A stretch of DNA of 64,000 bases from Henricia sp. BOLD:AAB3569. Its lineage: Eukaryota; Echinodermata; Asteroidea; Spinulosida; Echinasteridae. Below are positions 1-10,499 of the stretch, piece after piece. How positions within the stretch are numbered: position 1 is the stretch's first letter; every line of letters starts with the position of its first letter. The stretch spans positions 106,112-170,111 of the forward strand of contig JBBELK010001226.1 in the NCBI GenBank assembly GCA_037783545.1, read 5' to 3'. The notes under the pieces are model-generated. The model made no database searches and was not told the origin of the DNA. It saw nothing but the letters and a program-made list of their open reading frames with translations. The translations under genes and the position numbers were made by a program.

Positions 1-126
1 AACTGCAACTCCTTCTTCGTCATCTCAAGTTGATAATATAGTATAGTTAAAGCTAAAACCGTATAGTTAATGGCATAAAGGGCCTTAGTTGCCGAAGATG
101 CCATAAGATATACAACAACAACAACA
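1..126 (+). mobile_element. SINE copy 0, 3' part cut by window edge
   Basis: The last 126 bases of the SINE are present: the body after the G/T-rich domain, then the (ACA)n tail. The copy is followed by the 10-bp target duplication tctctatatt at 127-136 and resumption of the satellite. The 5' part with the Pol III promoter lies to the left of the window. Sequence and tail length match the full copies. Confidence 0.85.
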
Positions 127-1027
127 TCTCTATATTGCGCACTTGTCATACAAAATTGACAGACTTTCGCCTGGAAATAGCAGAGAAATTTCAAAGTTTA
201 GAAAAAACTGGGTTGAGGCTTCCTGACTGCTCTCACGCAAACCGTGGCTGTCTGTACACACCTCTTTGGGGTACTCCTGAGTTGTGCGCATGCTCAGTCA
301 TTCGGACTGTCGTTAACGCACCGCAGTTTGGCTCGGCAATTTGGTCAAAGTGTGGTCCAAACGTCGGCAAATTTGGAGGTCGAAAAATGTTCCGACGAAC
401 TTCAAATTTTGCATGCCCTAAACTCTCTATATTGCGCACTTGTCATAAAAAATTGACAGACTTTCGCCGGGAAATGGCAGAGAAATTTCAAAGTTTAGAA
501 AAAACTGGGTTGAGGCTTCCTGACTGCTCTCACGCAAACCGTGGCTGTCTGTACACACCTCTTTGGGGTACTCCTGAGTTGTGCGCATGCTCAGTCATTC
601 GGACTGTCGTTAACGCACCGCAGTTTGGCTCGGCAATTTGGTCAAAGTGTGGTCCAAACGTCGGCAAATTTGGAGGTCGAAAAATGTTCCGACGAACTTC
701 AAATTTTGCATGCCCTAAACTCTCTATATAGCGCACTTGTCATAAAAAAATTACAGACTTTCGCCGGGAAATGGCAGAGAAATTTCAAAGTTTAGAAAAA
801 ACTGGGTTGAGGCTTCCTGACTGCTCTCACGCAAACCGTGGTTGTCTGTACACACCTCTTTGGGGTACTCCTGAGTTGTGCGCATGCTCAGTCATTCGGA
901 CTGTCGTTAACGCACCGCAGTTTGGCTCGGCAATTTGGTCAAAGTGTGGTCCAAACGTCGGCAAATTTGGAGGCCGAAAAATGTTCCGACGAACTTCAAA
1001 TTTTGCATGCCCTAAACTCTCTATATT

Positions 1028-1314
1028 GAGGGCGGTCGGGTTGGCGTACGGGTTCTTTCCTCGCCTTTCACCTCTGGGGTCCCGGGTTCGAATCCGGGGC
1101 GTGTATGTGGATTGGGTTTGCAGTCCCTACTTGACCGCGTGGGTTTTCCCCTGGGGCATTTCTCTGGGGGTTTTCCTCCCACTTCTAAAACTGCAACTCC
1201 TTCTTCGTCATCTCAAGTTGATAATATAGTATAGTTAAAGCTAAAACCGTATAGTTGATGGCATAAAGGGCCTTAGTTGCCGAAGATGCCATAAGATATA
1301 CAACAACAACAACA
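1028..1314 (+). mobile_element. SINE copy 1, full length (287 bp)
   Basis: This is a tRNA-derived SINE. It has an A-box-like element TGGCGTACGGG at 1042-1052 (9 of 11 to the consensus), a perfect B box GGTTCGAATCC at 1085-1095, a G/T-rich central domain at about 1130-1185, an A/T-richer 3' body, and an (ACA)n tail ending at 1314. The flanking repeats tctctatatt at 1018-1027 and 1315-1324 are a 10-bp target-site duplication, the mark of target-primed reverse transcription by a partner LINE machinery. It encodes no protein. The upstream monomer is the type-alpha variant (ggttgt near 841, aggccg near 971). This copy alone has G at 1257 where the others have A. Confidence 0.88.
1042..1095 (+). 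promoter_or_regulatory. Internal RNA Pol III promoter (A and B boxes) of the SINE
   Basis: TGGCGTACGGG at 1042-1052 fits the A-box consensus TGGCNNAGYGG at 9 of 11 positions. GGTTCGAATCC at 1085-1095 fits the B-box consensus exactly. The boxes are 32 bp apart, within the tRNA-like range. The same pair occurs in all eight promoter-bearing copies. Four-T runs downstream at 1144-1147 and 1171-1174 could act as Pol III terminators and cut transcripts short, so activity is uncertain. Confidence 0.7.
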
Positions 1315-2502
1315 TCTCTATATTGCGCACTTGTCATAAAAAATTGACAGACTTTCGCCGGGAAATGGCAGAGAAATTTCAAAGTTTAGAAAAAACTGGG
1401 TTGAGGCTTCCTGACTGCTCTCACGCAAACCGTGGCTGTCTGTACACACCTCTTTGGGGTACTCCTGAGTTGTGCGCATGCTCAGTCATTCGGACTGTCG
1501 TTAACGCACCGCAGTTTGGCTCGGCAATTTGGTCAAAGTGTGGTCCAAACGTCGGCAAATTTGGAGGTCGAAAAATGTTCCGACGAACTTCAAATTTTGC
1601 ATGCCCTAAACTCTCTATATTGCGCACTTGTCATAAAAAATTGACAGACTTTCGCCGGGAAATGGCAGAGAAATTTCAAAGTTTAGAAAAAACTGGGTTG
1701 AGGCTTCCTGACTGCTCTCACGCAAACCGTGGCTGTCTGTACACACCTCTTTGGGGTACTCCTGAGTTGTGCGCATGCTCAGTCATTCGGACTGTCGTTA
1801 ACGCACCGCAGTTTGGCTCGGCAATTTGGTCAAAGTGTGGTCCAAACGTCGGCAAATTTGGAGGTCGAAAAATGTTCCGACGAACTTCAAATTTTGCATG
1901 CCCTAAACTCTCTATATAGCGCACTTGTCATAAAAAAATTACAGACTTTCGCCGGGAAATGGCAGAGAAATTTCAAAGTTTAGAAAAAACTGGGTTGAGG
2001 CTTCCTGACTGCTCTCACGCAAACCGTGGCTGTCTGTACACACCTCTTTGGGGTACTCCTGAGTTGTGCGCATGCTCAGTCATTCGGACTGTCGTTAACG
2101 CACCGCAGTTTGGCTCGGCAATTTGGTCAAAGTGTGGTCCAAACGTCGGCAAATTTGGAGGTCGAAAAAAGTTCCGACGAACTTCAAATTTTGCATGCCC
2201 TAAACTCTCTATATTGAGGGCGGTCGGGTTGGCGTACGGGTTCTTTCCTCGCCTTTCACCTCTGGGGTCCCGGGTTCGAATCCGGGGCGTGTATGTGGAT
2301 TGGGTTTGCAGTCCCTACTTGACCGCGTGGGTTTTCCCCTGGGGCATTTCTCTGGGGGTTTTCCTCCCACTTCTAAAACTGCAACTCCTTCTTCGTCATC
2401 TCAAGTTGATAATATAGTATAGTTAAAGCTAAAACCGTATAGTTAATGGCATAAAGGGCCTTAGTTGCCGAAGATGCCATAAGATATACAACAACAACAA
2501 CA
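1315..2502 (+). repeat. Composite unit 2: 3 monomers + SINE (1188 bp)
   Basis: Same length and organisation as unit 1, but ending in a type-beta monomer. Its second SINE-proximal junction (ctctatatagcgc, near 1914) is shared with units 1, 4 and 6. Units 1 and 2 together form a 2376-bp alpha-beta pair. Confidence 0.85.
2216..2502 (+). mobile_element. SINE copy 2, full length (287 bp)
   Basis: Same element, orientation and monomer site as copy 1, exactly 1188 bp (4 x 297) downstream. A box at 2230-2240 and B box at 2273-2283. The target duplication flanks it at 2206-2215 and 2503-2512. The upstream monomer is the type-beta variant, with aaaaaagttcc at about 2165 where other monomers have aaaaatgttcc. 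Confidence 0.88.
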
Positions 2503-4258
2503 TCTCTATATTGCGCACTTGTCATACAAAATTGACAGACTTTCGCCTGGAAATAGCAGAGAAATTTCAAAGTTTAGAAAAAACTGGGTTGAGGCTTCCT
2601 GACTGCTCTCACGCAAACCGTGGCTGTCTGTACACACCTCTTTGGGGTACTCCTGAGTTGTGCGCATGCTCAGTCATTCGGACTGTCGTTAACGCACCGC
2701 AGTTTGGCTCGGCAATTTGGTCAAAGTGTGGTCCAAACGTCGGCAAATTTGGAGGTCGAAAAATGTTCCGACGAACTTCAAATTTTGCATGCCCTAAACT
2801 CTCTATATTGCGCACTTGTCATAAAAAATTGACAGACTTTCGCCGGGAATTGGCAGAGAAATTTCAAAGTTTAGAAAAAACTGGGTTGAGGCTTCCTGAC
2901 TGCTCTCACGCAAACCGTGGCTGTCTGTACACACCTCTTTGGGGTACTCCTGAGTTGTGCGCATGCTCAGTCATTCGGACTGTCGTTAACGCACCGCAGT
3001 TTGGCTCGGCAATTTGGTCAAAGTGTGGTCCAAACGTCGGCAAATTTGGAGGTCGAAAAATGTTCCGACGAACTTCAAATTTTGCATGCCCTAAACTCTC
3101 TATATTGCGCACTTGTCATAAAAAAATTGACATACTTTCGCCGGGAAATGGCAGAGAAATTTCAAAGTTTAGAAAAAACTGGGTTGAGGCTTCCTGACTG
3201 CTCTCACGCAAACCGTGGCTGTCTGTACACACCTCTTTGGGGTACTCCTGAGTTGTGCGCATGCTCAGTCATTCGGACTGTCGTTAACGCACCGCAGTTT
3301 GGCTCGGCAATTTGGTCAAAGTGTGGTCCAAACGTCGGCAAATTTGGAGGTCGAAAAATGTTCCGACGAACTTCAAATTTTGCATGCCCTAAACTCTCTA
3401 TATTGCGCACTTGTCATAAAAAATTGACAGACTTTCGCCGGGAAATGGCAGAGAAATTTCAAAGTTTAGAAAAAACTGGGTTGAGGCTTCCTGACTGCTG
3501 TCACGCAAACCGTGGCTGTCTGTACACACCTCTTTGGGGTACTCCTGAGTTGTGCGCATGCTCAGTCATTCGGACTGTCGTTAACGCACCGCAGTTTGGC
3601 TCGGCAATTTGGTCAAAGTGTGGTCCAAACGTCGGCAAATTTGGAGGTCGAAAAATGTTCCGACGAACTTCAAATTTTGCATGCCCTAAACTCTCTATAT
3701 TGCGCACTTGTCATAAAAAATTGACAGACTTTCGCCGGGAAATGGCAGAGAAATTTCAAAGTTTAGAAAAAACTGGGTTGAGGCTTCCTGACTGCTCTCA
3801 CGCAAACCGTGGTTGTCTGTACACACCTCTTTGGGGTACTCCTGAGTTGTGCGCATGCTCAGTCATTCGGACTGTCGTTAACGCACCGCAGTTTGGCTCG
3901 GCAATTTGGTCAAAGTGTGGTCCAAACGTCGGCAAATTTGGAGGCCGAAAAATGTTCCGACGAACTTCAAATTTTGCATGCCCTAAACTCTCTATATTGA
4001 GGGCGGTCGGGTTGGCGTACGGGTTCTTTCCTCGCCTTTCACCTCTGGGGTCCCGGGTTCGAATCCGGGGCGTGTATGTGGATTGGGTTTTCCCCTGGGG
4101 CATTTCTCTGGGGGTTTTCCTCCCACTTCTAAAACTGCAACTCCTTCTTCGTCATCTCAAGTTGATAATATAGTATAGTTAAAGCTAAAACCGTATAGTT
4201 AATGGCATAAAGGGCCTTAGTTGCCGAAGATGCCATAAGATATACAACAACAACAACA
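2503..4258 (+). repeat. Composite unit 3: 5 monomers + deleted SINE
   Basis: Five monomers (landmarks at 2620, 2917, 3215, 3512 and 3809) precede SINE copy 3. The ctgactgctgtcacg variant near 3490 recurs in unit 5 near 7030, 3540 bp away. One extra A in the poly-A run near 3120 makes one monomer 298 bp. The last monomer is type alpha. Confidence 0.85.
3999..4258 (+). mobile_element. SINE copy 3, internal 27-bp deletion (260 bp)
   Basis: Same site and orientation. A box at 4013-4023 and B box at 4056-4066 are intact. Compared with the 287-bp copies, 27 bp are missing from the central domain just after the gattgggttt segment near 4081. In intact copies the lost segment lies between two copies of tgggttt, so slippage or recombination between short direct repeats explains it. 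The upstream monomer is type alpha. The target duplication is at 3989-3998 and 4259-4268. Confidence 0.88.
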
Positions 4259-6041
4259 TCTCTATATTGCGCACTTGTCATAAAAAATTGACAGACTTTC
4301 GCCGGGAAATGGCAGAGAAATTTTAAAGTTTAGAAAAAACTGGGTTGAGGCTTCCTGACTGCTCTCACGCAAACCGTGGCTGTCTGTACACACCTCTTTG
4401 GGGTACTCCTGAGTTGTGCGCATGCTCAGTCATTCGGACTGTCGTTAACGCACCGCAGTTTGGCTCGGCAATTTGGTCAAAGTGTGGTCCAAACGTCGGC
4501 AAATTTGGAGGTCGAAAAATGTTCCGACGAACTTCAAATTTTGCATGCCCTAAACTCTCTATATTGCGCACTTGTCATAAAAAATTGACAGACTTTCGCC
4601 GGGAATTGGCAGAGAAATTTCAAAGTTTAGAAAAAACTGGGTTGAGGCTTCCTGACTGCTCTCACGCAAACCGTGGCTGTCTGTACACACCTCTTTGGGG
4701 TACTCCTGAGTTGTGCGCATGCTCAGTCATTCGGACTGTCGTTAACGCACCGCAGTTTGGCTCGGCAATTTGGTCAAAGTGTGGTCCAAACGTCGGCAAA
4801 TTTGGAGGTCGAAAAATGTTCCGACGAACTTCAAATTTTGCATGCCCTAAACTCTCTATATTGCGCACTTGTCATAAAAAATTGACAGACTTTCGCCGGG
4901 AATTGGCAGAGAAATTTCAAAGTTTAGAAAAAACTGGGTTGAGGCTTCCTGACTGCTCTCACGCAAACCGTGGCTGTCTGTACACACCTCTTTGGGGTAC
5001 TCCTGAGTTGTGCGCATGCTCAGTCATTCGGACTGTCGTTAACGCACCGCAGTTTGGCTCGGCAATTTGGTCAAAGTGTGGTCCAAACGTCGGCAAATTT
5101 GGAGGTCGAAAAATGTTCCGACGAACTTCAAATTTTGCATGCCCTAAACTCTCTATATTGCGCACTTGTCATAAAAAAATTGACAGACTTTCGCCGGGAA
5201 ATGGCAGAGAAATTTCAAAGTTTAGAAAAAACTGGGTTGAGGCTTCCTGACTGCTCTCACGCAAACCGTGGCTGTCTGTACACACCTCTTTGGGGTACTC
5301 CTGAGTTGTGCGCATGCTCAGTCATTCGGACTGTCGTTAACGCACCGCAGTTTGGCTCGGCAATTTGGTCAAAGTGTGGTCCAAACGTCGGCAAATTTGG
5401 AGGTCGAAAAATGTTCCGACGAACTTCAAATTTTGCATGCCCTAAACTCTCTATATAGCGCACTTGTCATAAAAAATTTACAGACTTTCGCCGGGAAATG
5501 GCAGAGAAATTTCAAAGTTTAGAAAAAACTGGGTTGAGGCTTCCTGACTGCTCTCACGCAAACCGTGGCTGTCTGTACACACCTCTTTGGGGTACTCCTG
5601 AGTTGTGCGCATGCTCAGTCATTCGGACTGTCGTTAACGCACCGCAGTTTGGCTCGGCAATTTGGTCAAAGTGTGGTCCAAACGTCGGCAAATTTGGAGG
5701 TCGAAAAAAGTTCCGACGAACTTCAAATTTTGCATGCCCTAAACTCTCTATATTGAGGGCGGTCGGGTTGGCGTACGGGTTCTTTCCTCGCCTTTCACCT
5801 CTGGGGTCCCGGGTTCGAATCCGGGGCGTGTATGTGGATTGGGTTTGCAGTCCCTACTTGACCGCGTGGGTTTTCCCCTGGGGCATTTCTCTGGGGGTTT
5901 TCCTCCCACTTCTAAAACTGCAACTCCTTCTTCGTCATCTCAAGTTGATAATATAGTATAGTTAAAGCTAAAACCGTATAGTTAATGGCATAAAGGGCCT
6001 TAGTTGCCGAAGATGCCATAAGATATACAACAACAACAACA
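4259..6041 (+). repeat. Composite unit 4: 5 monomers + SINE
   Basis: Five monomers (4376, 4673, 4970, 5268 and 5565) precede SINE copy 4. The first monomer carries gaaattttaaag near 4317, shared with the first monomer of unit 6. Together with unit 3 it makes a 3.54-kb super-unit (2503-6041). The last monomer is type beta. Confidence 0.85.
5755..6041 (+). mobile_element. SINE copy 4, full length (287 bp)
   Basis: Intact copy at the same monomer position. A box at 5769-5779 and B box at 5812-5822. Target duplication at 5745-5754 and 6042-6051. The preceding monomer is type beta (aaaaaagttcc near 5704). Confidence 0.88.
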
Positions 6042-7825
6042 TCTCTATATTGCGCACTTGTCATAAAAAATTGACAGACTTTCGCCGGGAAATAGCAGAG
6101 AAATTTCAAAGTTTAGAAAAAACTGGGTTGAGGCTTCCTGACTGCTCTCACGCAAAACCGTGGCTGTCTTTACACACCTCTTTGGGGTACTCCTGAGTTG
6201 TGCGCATGCTCAGTCATTCGGACTGTCGTTAACGCACCGCAGTTTGGCTCGGCAATTTGGTCAAAGTGTGGTCCAAACGTCGGCAAATTTGGAGGTCGAA
6301 AAATGTTCCGACGAACTTCAAATTTTGCATGCCCTAAACTCTCTATATTGCGCACTTGTCATAAAAAATTGACAGACTTTCGCCGGGAATTGGCAGAGAA
6401 ATTTCAAAGTTTAGAAAAAACTGGGTTGAGGCTTCCTGACTGCTCTCACGCAAACCGTGGCTGTCTGTACACACCTCTTTGGGGTACTCCTGAGTTGTGC
6501 GCATGCTCAGTCATTCGGACTGTCGTTAACGCACCGCAGTTTGGCTCGGCAATTTGGTCAAAGTGTGGTCCAAACGTCGGCAAATTTGGAGGTCGAAAAA
6601 TGTTCCGACGAACTTCAAATTTTGCATGCCCTAAACTCTCTATATTGCGCACTTGTCATAAAAAAATTGACAGACTTTCGCCGGGAAATGGCAGAGAAAT
6701 TTCAAAGTTTAGAAAAAACTGGGTTGAGGCTTCCTGACTGCTCTCACGCAAACCGTGGCTGTCTGTACACACCTCTTTGGGGTACTCCTGAGTTGTGCGC
6801 ATGCTCAGTCATTCGGACTGTCGTTAACGCACCGCAGTTTGGCTCGGCAATTTGGTCAAAGTGTGGTCCAAACGTCGGCAAATTTGGAGGTCGAAAAATG
6901 TTCCGACGAACTTCAAATTTTGCATGCCCTAAACTCTCTATATTGCGCACTTGTCATAAAAAATTGACAGACTTTCGCCGGGAAATGGCAGAGAAATTTC
7001 AAAGTTTAGAAAAAACTGGGTTGAGGCTTCCTGACTGCTGTCACGCAAACCGTGGCTGTCTGTACACACCTCTTTGGGGTACTCCTGAGTTGTGCGCATG
7101 CTCAGTCATTCGGACTGTCGTTAACGCACCGCAGTTTGGCTCGGCAATTTGGTCAAAGTGTGGTCCAAACGTCGGCAAATTTGGAGGTCGAAAAATGTTC
7201 CGACGAACTTCAAATTTTGCATGCCCTAAACTCTCTATATTGCGCACTTGTCATAAAAAATTGACAGACTTTCGCCGGGAAATGGCAGAGAAATTTCAAA
7301 GTTTAGAAAAAACTGGGTTGAGGCTTCCTGACTGCTCTCACGCAAACCGTGGTTGTCTGTACACACCTCTTTGGGGTACTCCTGAGTTGTGCGCATGCTC
7401 AGTCATTCGGACTGTCGTTAACGCACCGCAGTTTGGCTCGGCAATTTGGTCAAAGTGTGGTCCAAACGTCGGCAAATTTGGAGGCCGAAAAATGTTCCAA
7501 CGAACTTCAAATTTTGCATGCCCTAAACTCTCTATATTGAGGGCGGTCGGGTTGGCGTACGGGTTCTTTCCTCGCCTTTCACCTCTGGGGTCCCGGGTTC
7601 GAATCCGGGGCGTGTATGTGGATTGGGTTTGCAGTCCCTACTTGACCGCGTGGGTTTTCCCCTGGGGCATTTCTCTGGGGGTTTTCCTCCCACTTCTAAA
7701 ACTGCAACTCCTTCTTCGTCATCTCAAGTTGATAATATAGTATAGTTAAAGCTAAAACCGTATAGTTAATGGCATAAAGGGCCTTAGTTGCCGAAGATGC
7801 CATAAGATATACAACAACAACAACA
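6042..7825 (+). repeat. Composite unit 5: 5 monomers + SINE
   Basis: Near-duplicate of unit 3, about 3540 bp downstream: five monomers (6160, 6457, 6755, 7052 and 7349), the same ctgactgctgtcacg marker and a type-alpha last monomer. It has two single-base insertions, in gcaaaaccgtgg near 6154 and in the poly-A run near 6660. Confidence 0.85.
7539..7825 (+). mobile_element. SINE copy 5, full length (287 bp)
   Basis: A box at 7553-7563 and B box at 7596-7606. The preceding monomer is type alpha with one private change (ttccaacg near 7496). Its unit otherwise matches the unit of copy 3, but the 27-bp segment lost there is present here, so that deletion happened after the two units were duplicated. 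Confidence 0.88.
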
Positions 7826-9013
7826 TCTCTATATTGCGCACTTGTCATAAAAAATTGACAGACTTTCGCCGGGAAATGGCAGAGAAATTTTAAAGTTTAG
7901 AAAAAACTGGGTTGAGGCTTCCTGACTGCTCTCACGCAAACCGTGGCTGTCTGTACACACCTCTTTGGGGTACTCCTGAGTTGTGCGCATGCTCAGTCAT
8001 TCGGACTGTCGTTAACGCACCGCAGTTTGGCTCGGCAATTTGGTCAAAGTGTGGTCCAAACGTCGGCAAATTTGGAGGTCGAAAAATGTTCCGACGAACT
8101 TCAAATTTTGCATGCCCTAAACTCTCTATATTGCGCACTTGTCATAAAAAATTGACAGACTTTCGCCGGGAAATGGCAGAGAAATTTCAAAGTTTAGAAA
8201 AAACTGGGTTGAGGCTTCCTGACTGCTCTCACGCAAACCGTGGCTGTCTGTACACACCTCTTTGGGGTACTCCTGAGTTGTGCGCATGCTCAGTCATTCG
8301 GACTGTCGTTAACGCACCGCAGTTTGGCTCGGCAATTTGGTCAAAGTGTGGTCCAAACGTCGGCAAATTTGGAGGTCGAAAAATGTTCCGACGAACTTCA
8401 AATTTTGCATGCCCTAAACTCTCTATATAGCGCACTTGTCATAAAAAATTTACAGACTTTTGCCGGGAAATGGCAGAGAAATTTCAAAGTTTAGAAAAAA
8501 CTGGGTTGAGGCTTCCTGACTGCTCTCACGCAAACCGTGGCTGTCTGTACACACCTCTTTGGGGTACTCCTGAGTTGTGCGCATGCTCAGTCATTCGGAC
8601 TGTCGTTAACGCACCGCAGTTTGGCTCGGCAATTTGGTCAAAGTGTGGTCCAAACGTCGGCAAATTTGGAGGTCGAAAAAAGTTCCGACGAACTTCAAAT
8701 TTTGCATGCCCTAAACTCTCTATATTGAGGGCGGTCGGGTTGGCGTACGGGTTCTTTCCTCGCCTTTCACCTCTGGGGTCCCGGGTTCGAATCCGGGGCG
8801 TGTATGTGGATTGGGTTTGCAGTCCCTACTTGACCGCGTGGGTTTTCCCCTGGGGCATTTCTCTGGGGGTTTTCCTCCCACTTCTAAAACTGCAACTCCT
8901 TCTTCGTCATCTCAAGTTGATAATATAGTATAGTTAAAGCTAAAACCGTATAGTTAATGGCATAAAGGGCCTTAGTTGCCGAAGATGCCTTAAGATATAC
9001 AACAACAACAACA
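7826..9013 (+). repeat. Composite unit 6: 3 monomers + SINE (1188 bp)
   Basis: Three monomers (7943, 8240 and 8537) and SINE copy 6. The first monomer shares gaaattttaaag with unit 4, while the unit is two monomers shorter. This fits loss of two monomers by unequal exchange after a unit 3-4 type block was copied. The last monomer is type beta. Confidence 0.82.
8727..9013 (+). mobile_element. SINE copy 6, full length (287 bp)
   Basis: A box at 8741-8751 and B box at 8784-8794. The preceding monomer is type beta. This copy shares gatgccttaag near 8986, where other copies read gatgccataag, only with copy 7. That makes the two sister copies. Confidence 0.88.
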
Positions 9014-10499
9014 TCTCTATATTGCGCACTTGTCATAAAAAATTGACAGACTTTCGCCGGGAAATGGCAGAGAAATTTCAAAGTTTAGAAAAAAACTGGG
9101 TTGAGGCTTCCTGACTGCTCTCACGCAAACCGTGGCTGTCTGTACACACCTCTTTGGGGTACTCCTGAGTTGTGCGCATGCTCAGTCATTCGGACTGTCG
9201 TTAACGCACCGCAGTTTGGCTCGGCAATTTGGTCAAAGTGTGGTCCAAACGTCGGCAAATTTGGAGGTCGAAAAATGTTCCGACGAACTTCAAATTTTGC
9301 ATGCCCTAAACTCTCTATATTGCGCACTTGTCATAAAAAATTGACAGACTTTCGCCGGGAATTGGCAGAGAAATTTCAAAGTTTAGAAAAAACTGGGTTG
9401 AGGCTTCCTGACTGCTCTCACGCAAACCGTGGCTGTCTGTACACACCTCTTTGGGGTACTCCTGAGTTGTGCGCATGCTCAGTCATTCGGACTGTCGTTA
9501 ACGCACCGCAGTTTGGCTCGGCAATTTGGTCAAAGTGTGGTCCAAACGTCGGCAAATTTGGAGGTCGAAAAATGTTCCGACGAACTTCAAATTTTGCATG
9601 CCCTAAACTCTCTATATTGCGCACTTGTCATAAAAAAATTGACAGACTTTCGCCGGGAAATGGCAGAGAAATTTCAAAGTTTAGAAAAAACTGGGTTGAG
9701 GCTTCCTGACTGCTCTCACGCAAACCGTGGCTGTCTGTACACACCTCTTTGGGGTACTCCTGAGTTGTGCGCATGCTCAGTCATTCGGACTGTCGTTAAC
9801 GCACCGCAGTTTGGCTCGGCAATTTGGTCAAAGTGTGGTCCAAACGTCGGCAAATTTGGAGGTCGAAAAATGTTCCGACGAACTTCAAATTTTGCATGCC
9901 CTAAACTCTCTATATTGCGCACTTGTCATAAAAAATTGACAGACTTTCGCCGGGAAATGGCAGAGAAATTTCAAAGTTTAGAAAAAACTGGGTTGAGGCT
10001 TCCTGACTGCTCTCACGCAAACCGTGGCTGTCTGTACACACCTCTTTGGGGTACTCCTGAGTTGTGCGCATGCTCAGCCATTCGGACTGTCGTTAACGCA
10101 CCGCAGTTTGGCTCGGCAATTTGGTCAAAGTGTGGTCCAAACGTCGGCAAATTTGGAGGTCGAAAAAAGTTCCGACGAACTTCAAATTTTGCATGCCCTA
10201 AACTCTCTATATTGAGGGCGGTCGGGTTGGCGTACGGGTTCTTTCCTCGCCTTTCACCTCTGGGGTCCCGGGTTCGAATCCGGGGCGTGTATGTGGATTG
10301 GGTTTGCAGTCCCTACTTGACCGCGTGGGTTTTCCCCTGGGGCATTTCTCTGGGGGTTTTCCTCCACTTCTAAAACTGCAACTCCTTCTTCGTCATCTCA
10401 AGTTGATAATATAGTATAGTTAAAGCTAAAACCGTATAGTTAATGGCATAAAGGGCCTTAGTTGCCGAAGATGCCTTAAGATATACAACAACAACAACA
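9014..10499 (+). repeat. Composite unit 7: 4 monomers + SINE
   Basis: Four monomers (9132, 9429, 9727 and 10024) precede SINE copy 7. Two single-A insertions add 2 bp. The last monomer is type beta. It is the second type-beta unit in a row, breaking the alpha-beta alternation of units 1-6. Confidence 0.82.
10214..10499 (+). mobile_element. SINE copy 7, nearly full length (286 bp)
   Basis: A box at 10228-10238 and B box at 10271-10281. One C is missing in the cctcccac run near 10360. It shares the gatgccttaag variant with copy 6. The preceding monomer is type beta and also carries cagccattcgg near 10076 in place of cagtcattcgg. Confidence 0.88.

Larger units (their letters stand above)
127..1314 (+). 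repeat. Composite unit 1: 3 monomers + SINE (1188 bp)
   Basis: Three monomers with GTG-type landmarks at 244, 541 and 838 precede SINE copy 1. Its first monomer carries catacaaaattg and gcctggaaatagc (about 145-182), shared only with the first monomer of unit 3, 2376 bp downstream. The last monomer is type alpha. Confidence 0.85.

Noticed and set aside
61-126. ACAACAACAACA stretch as a separate microsatellite
   Set aside because: It is the SINE 3' tail and occurs only at the 3' ends of SINE copies.
233-439. Recurrent 68-residue minus-strand and 70-residue plus-strand reading frames in every monomer
   Set aside because: They are alternative-frame shadows of the satellite monomer, repeated about 200 times with no coding signal.
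1028-1100. A functional tRNA gene
   Set aside because: The B box is perfect, but the A box has two mismatches, the T stem has a mismatch and no acceptor-stem pairing was found. The sequence continues into a SINE body with an (ACA)n tail and target duplication.
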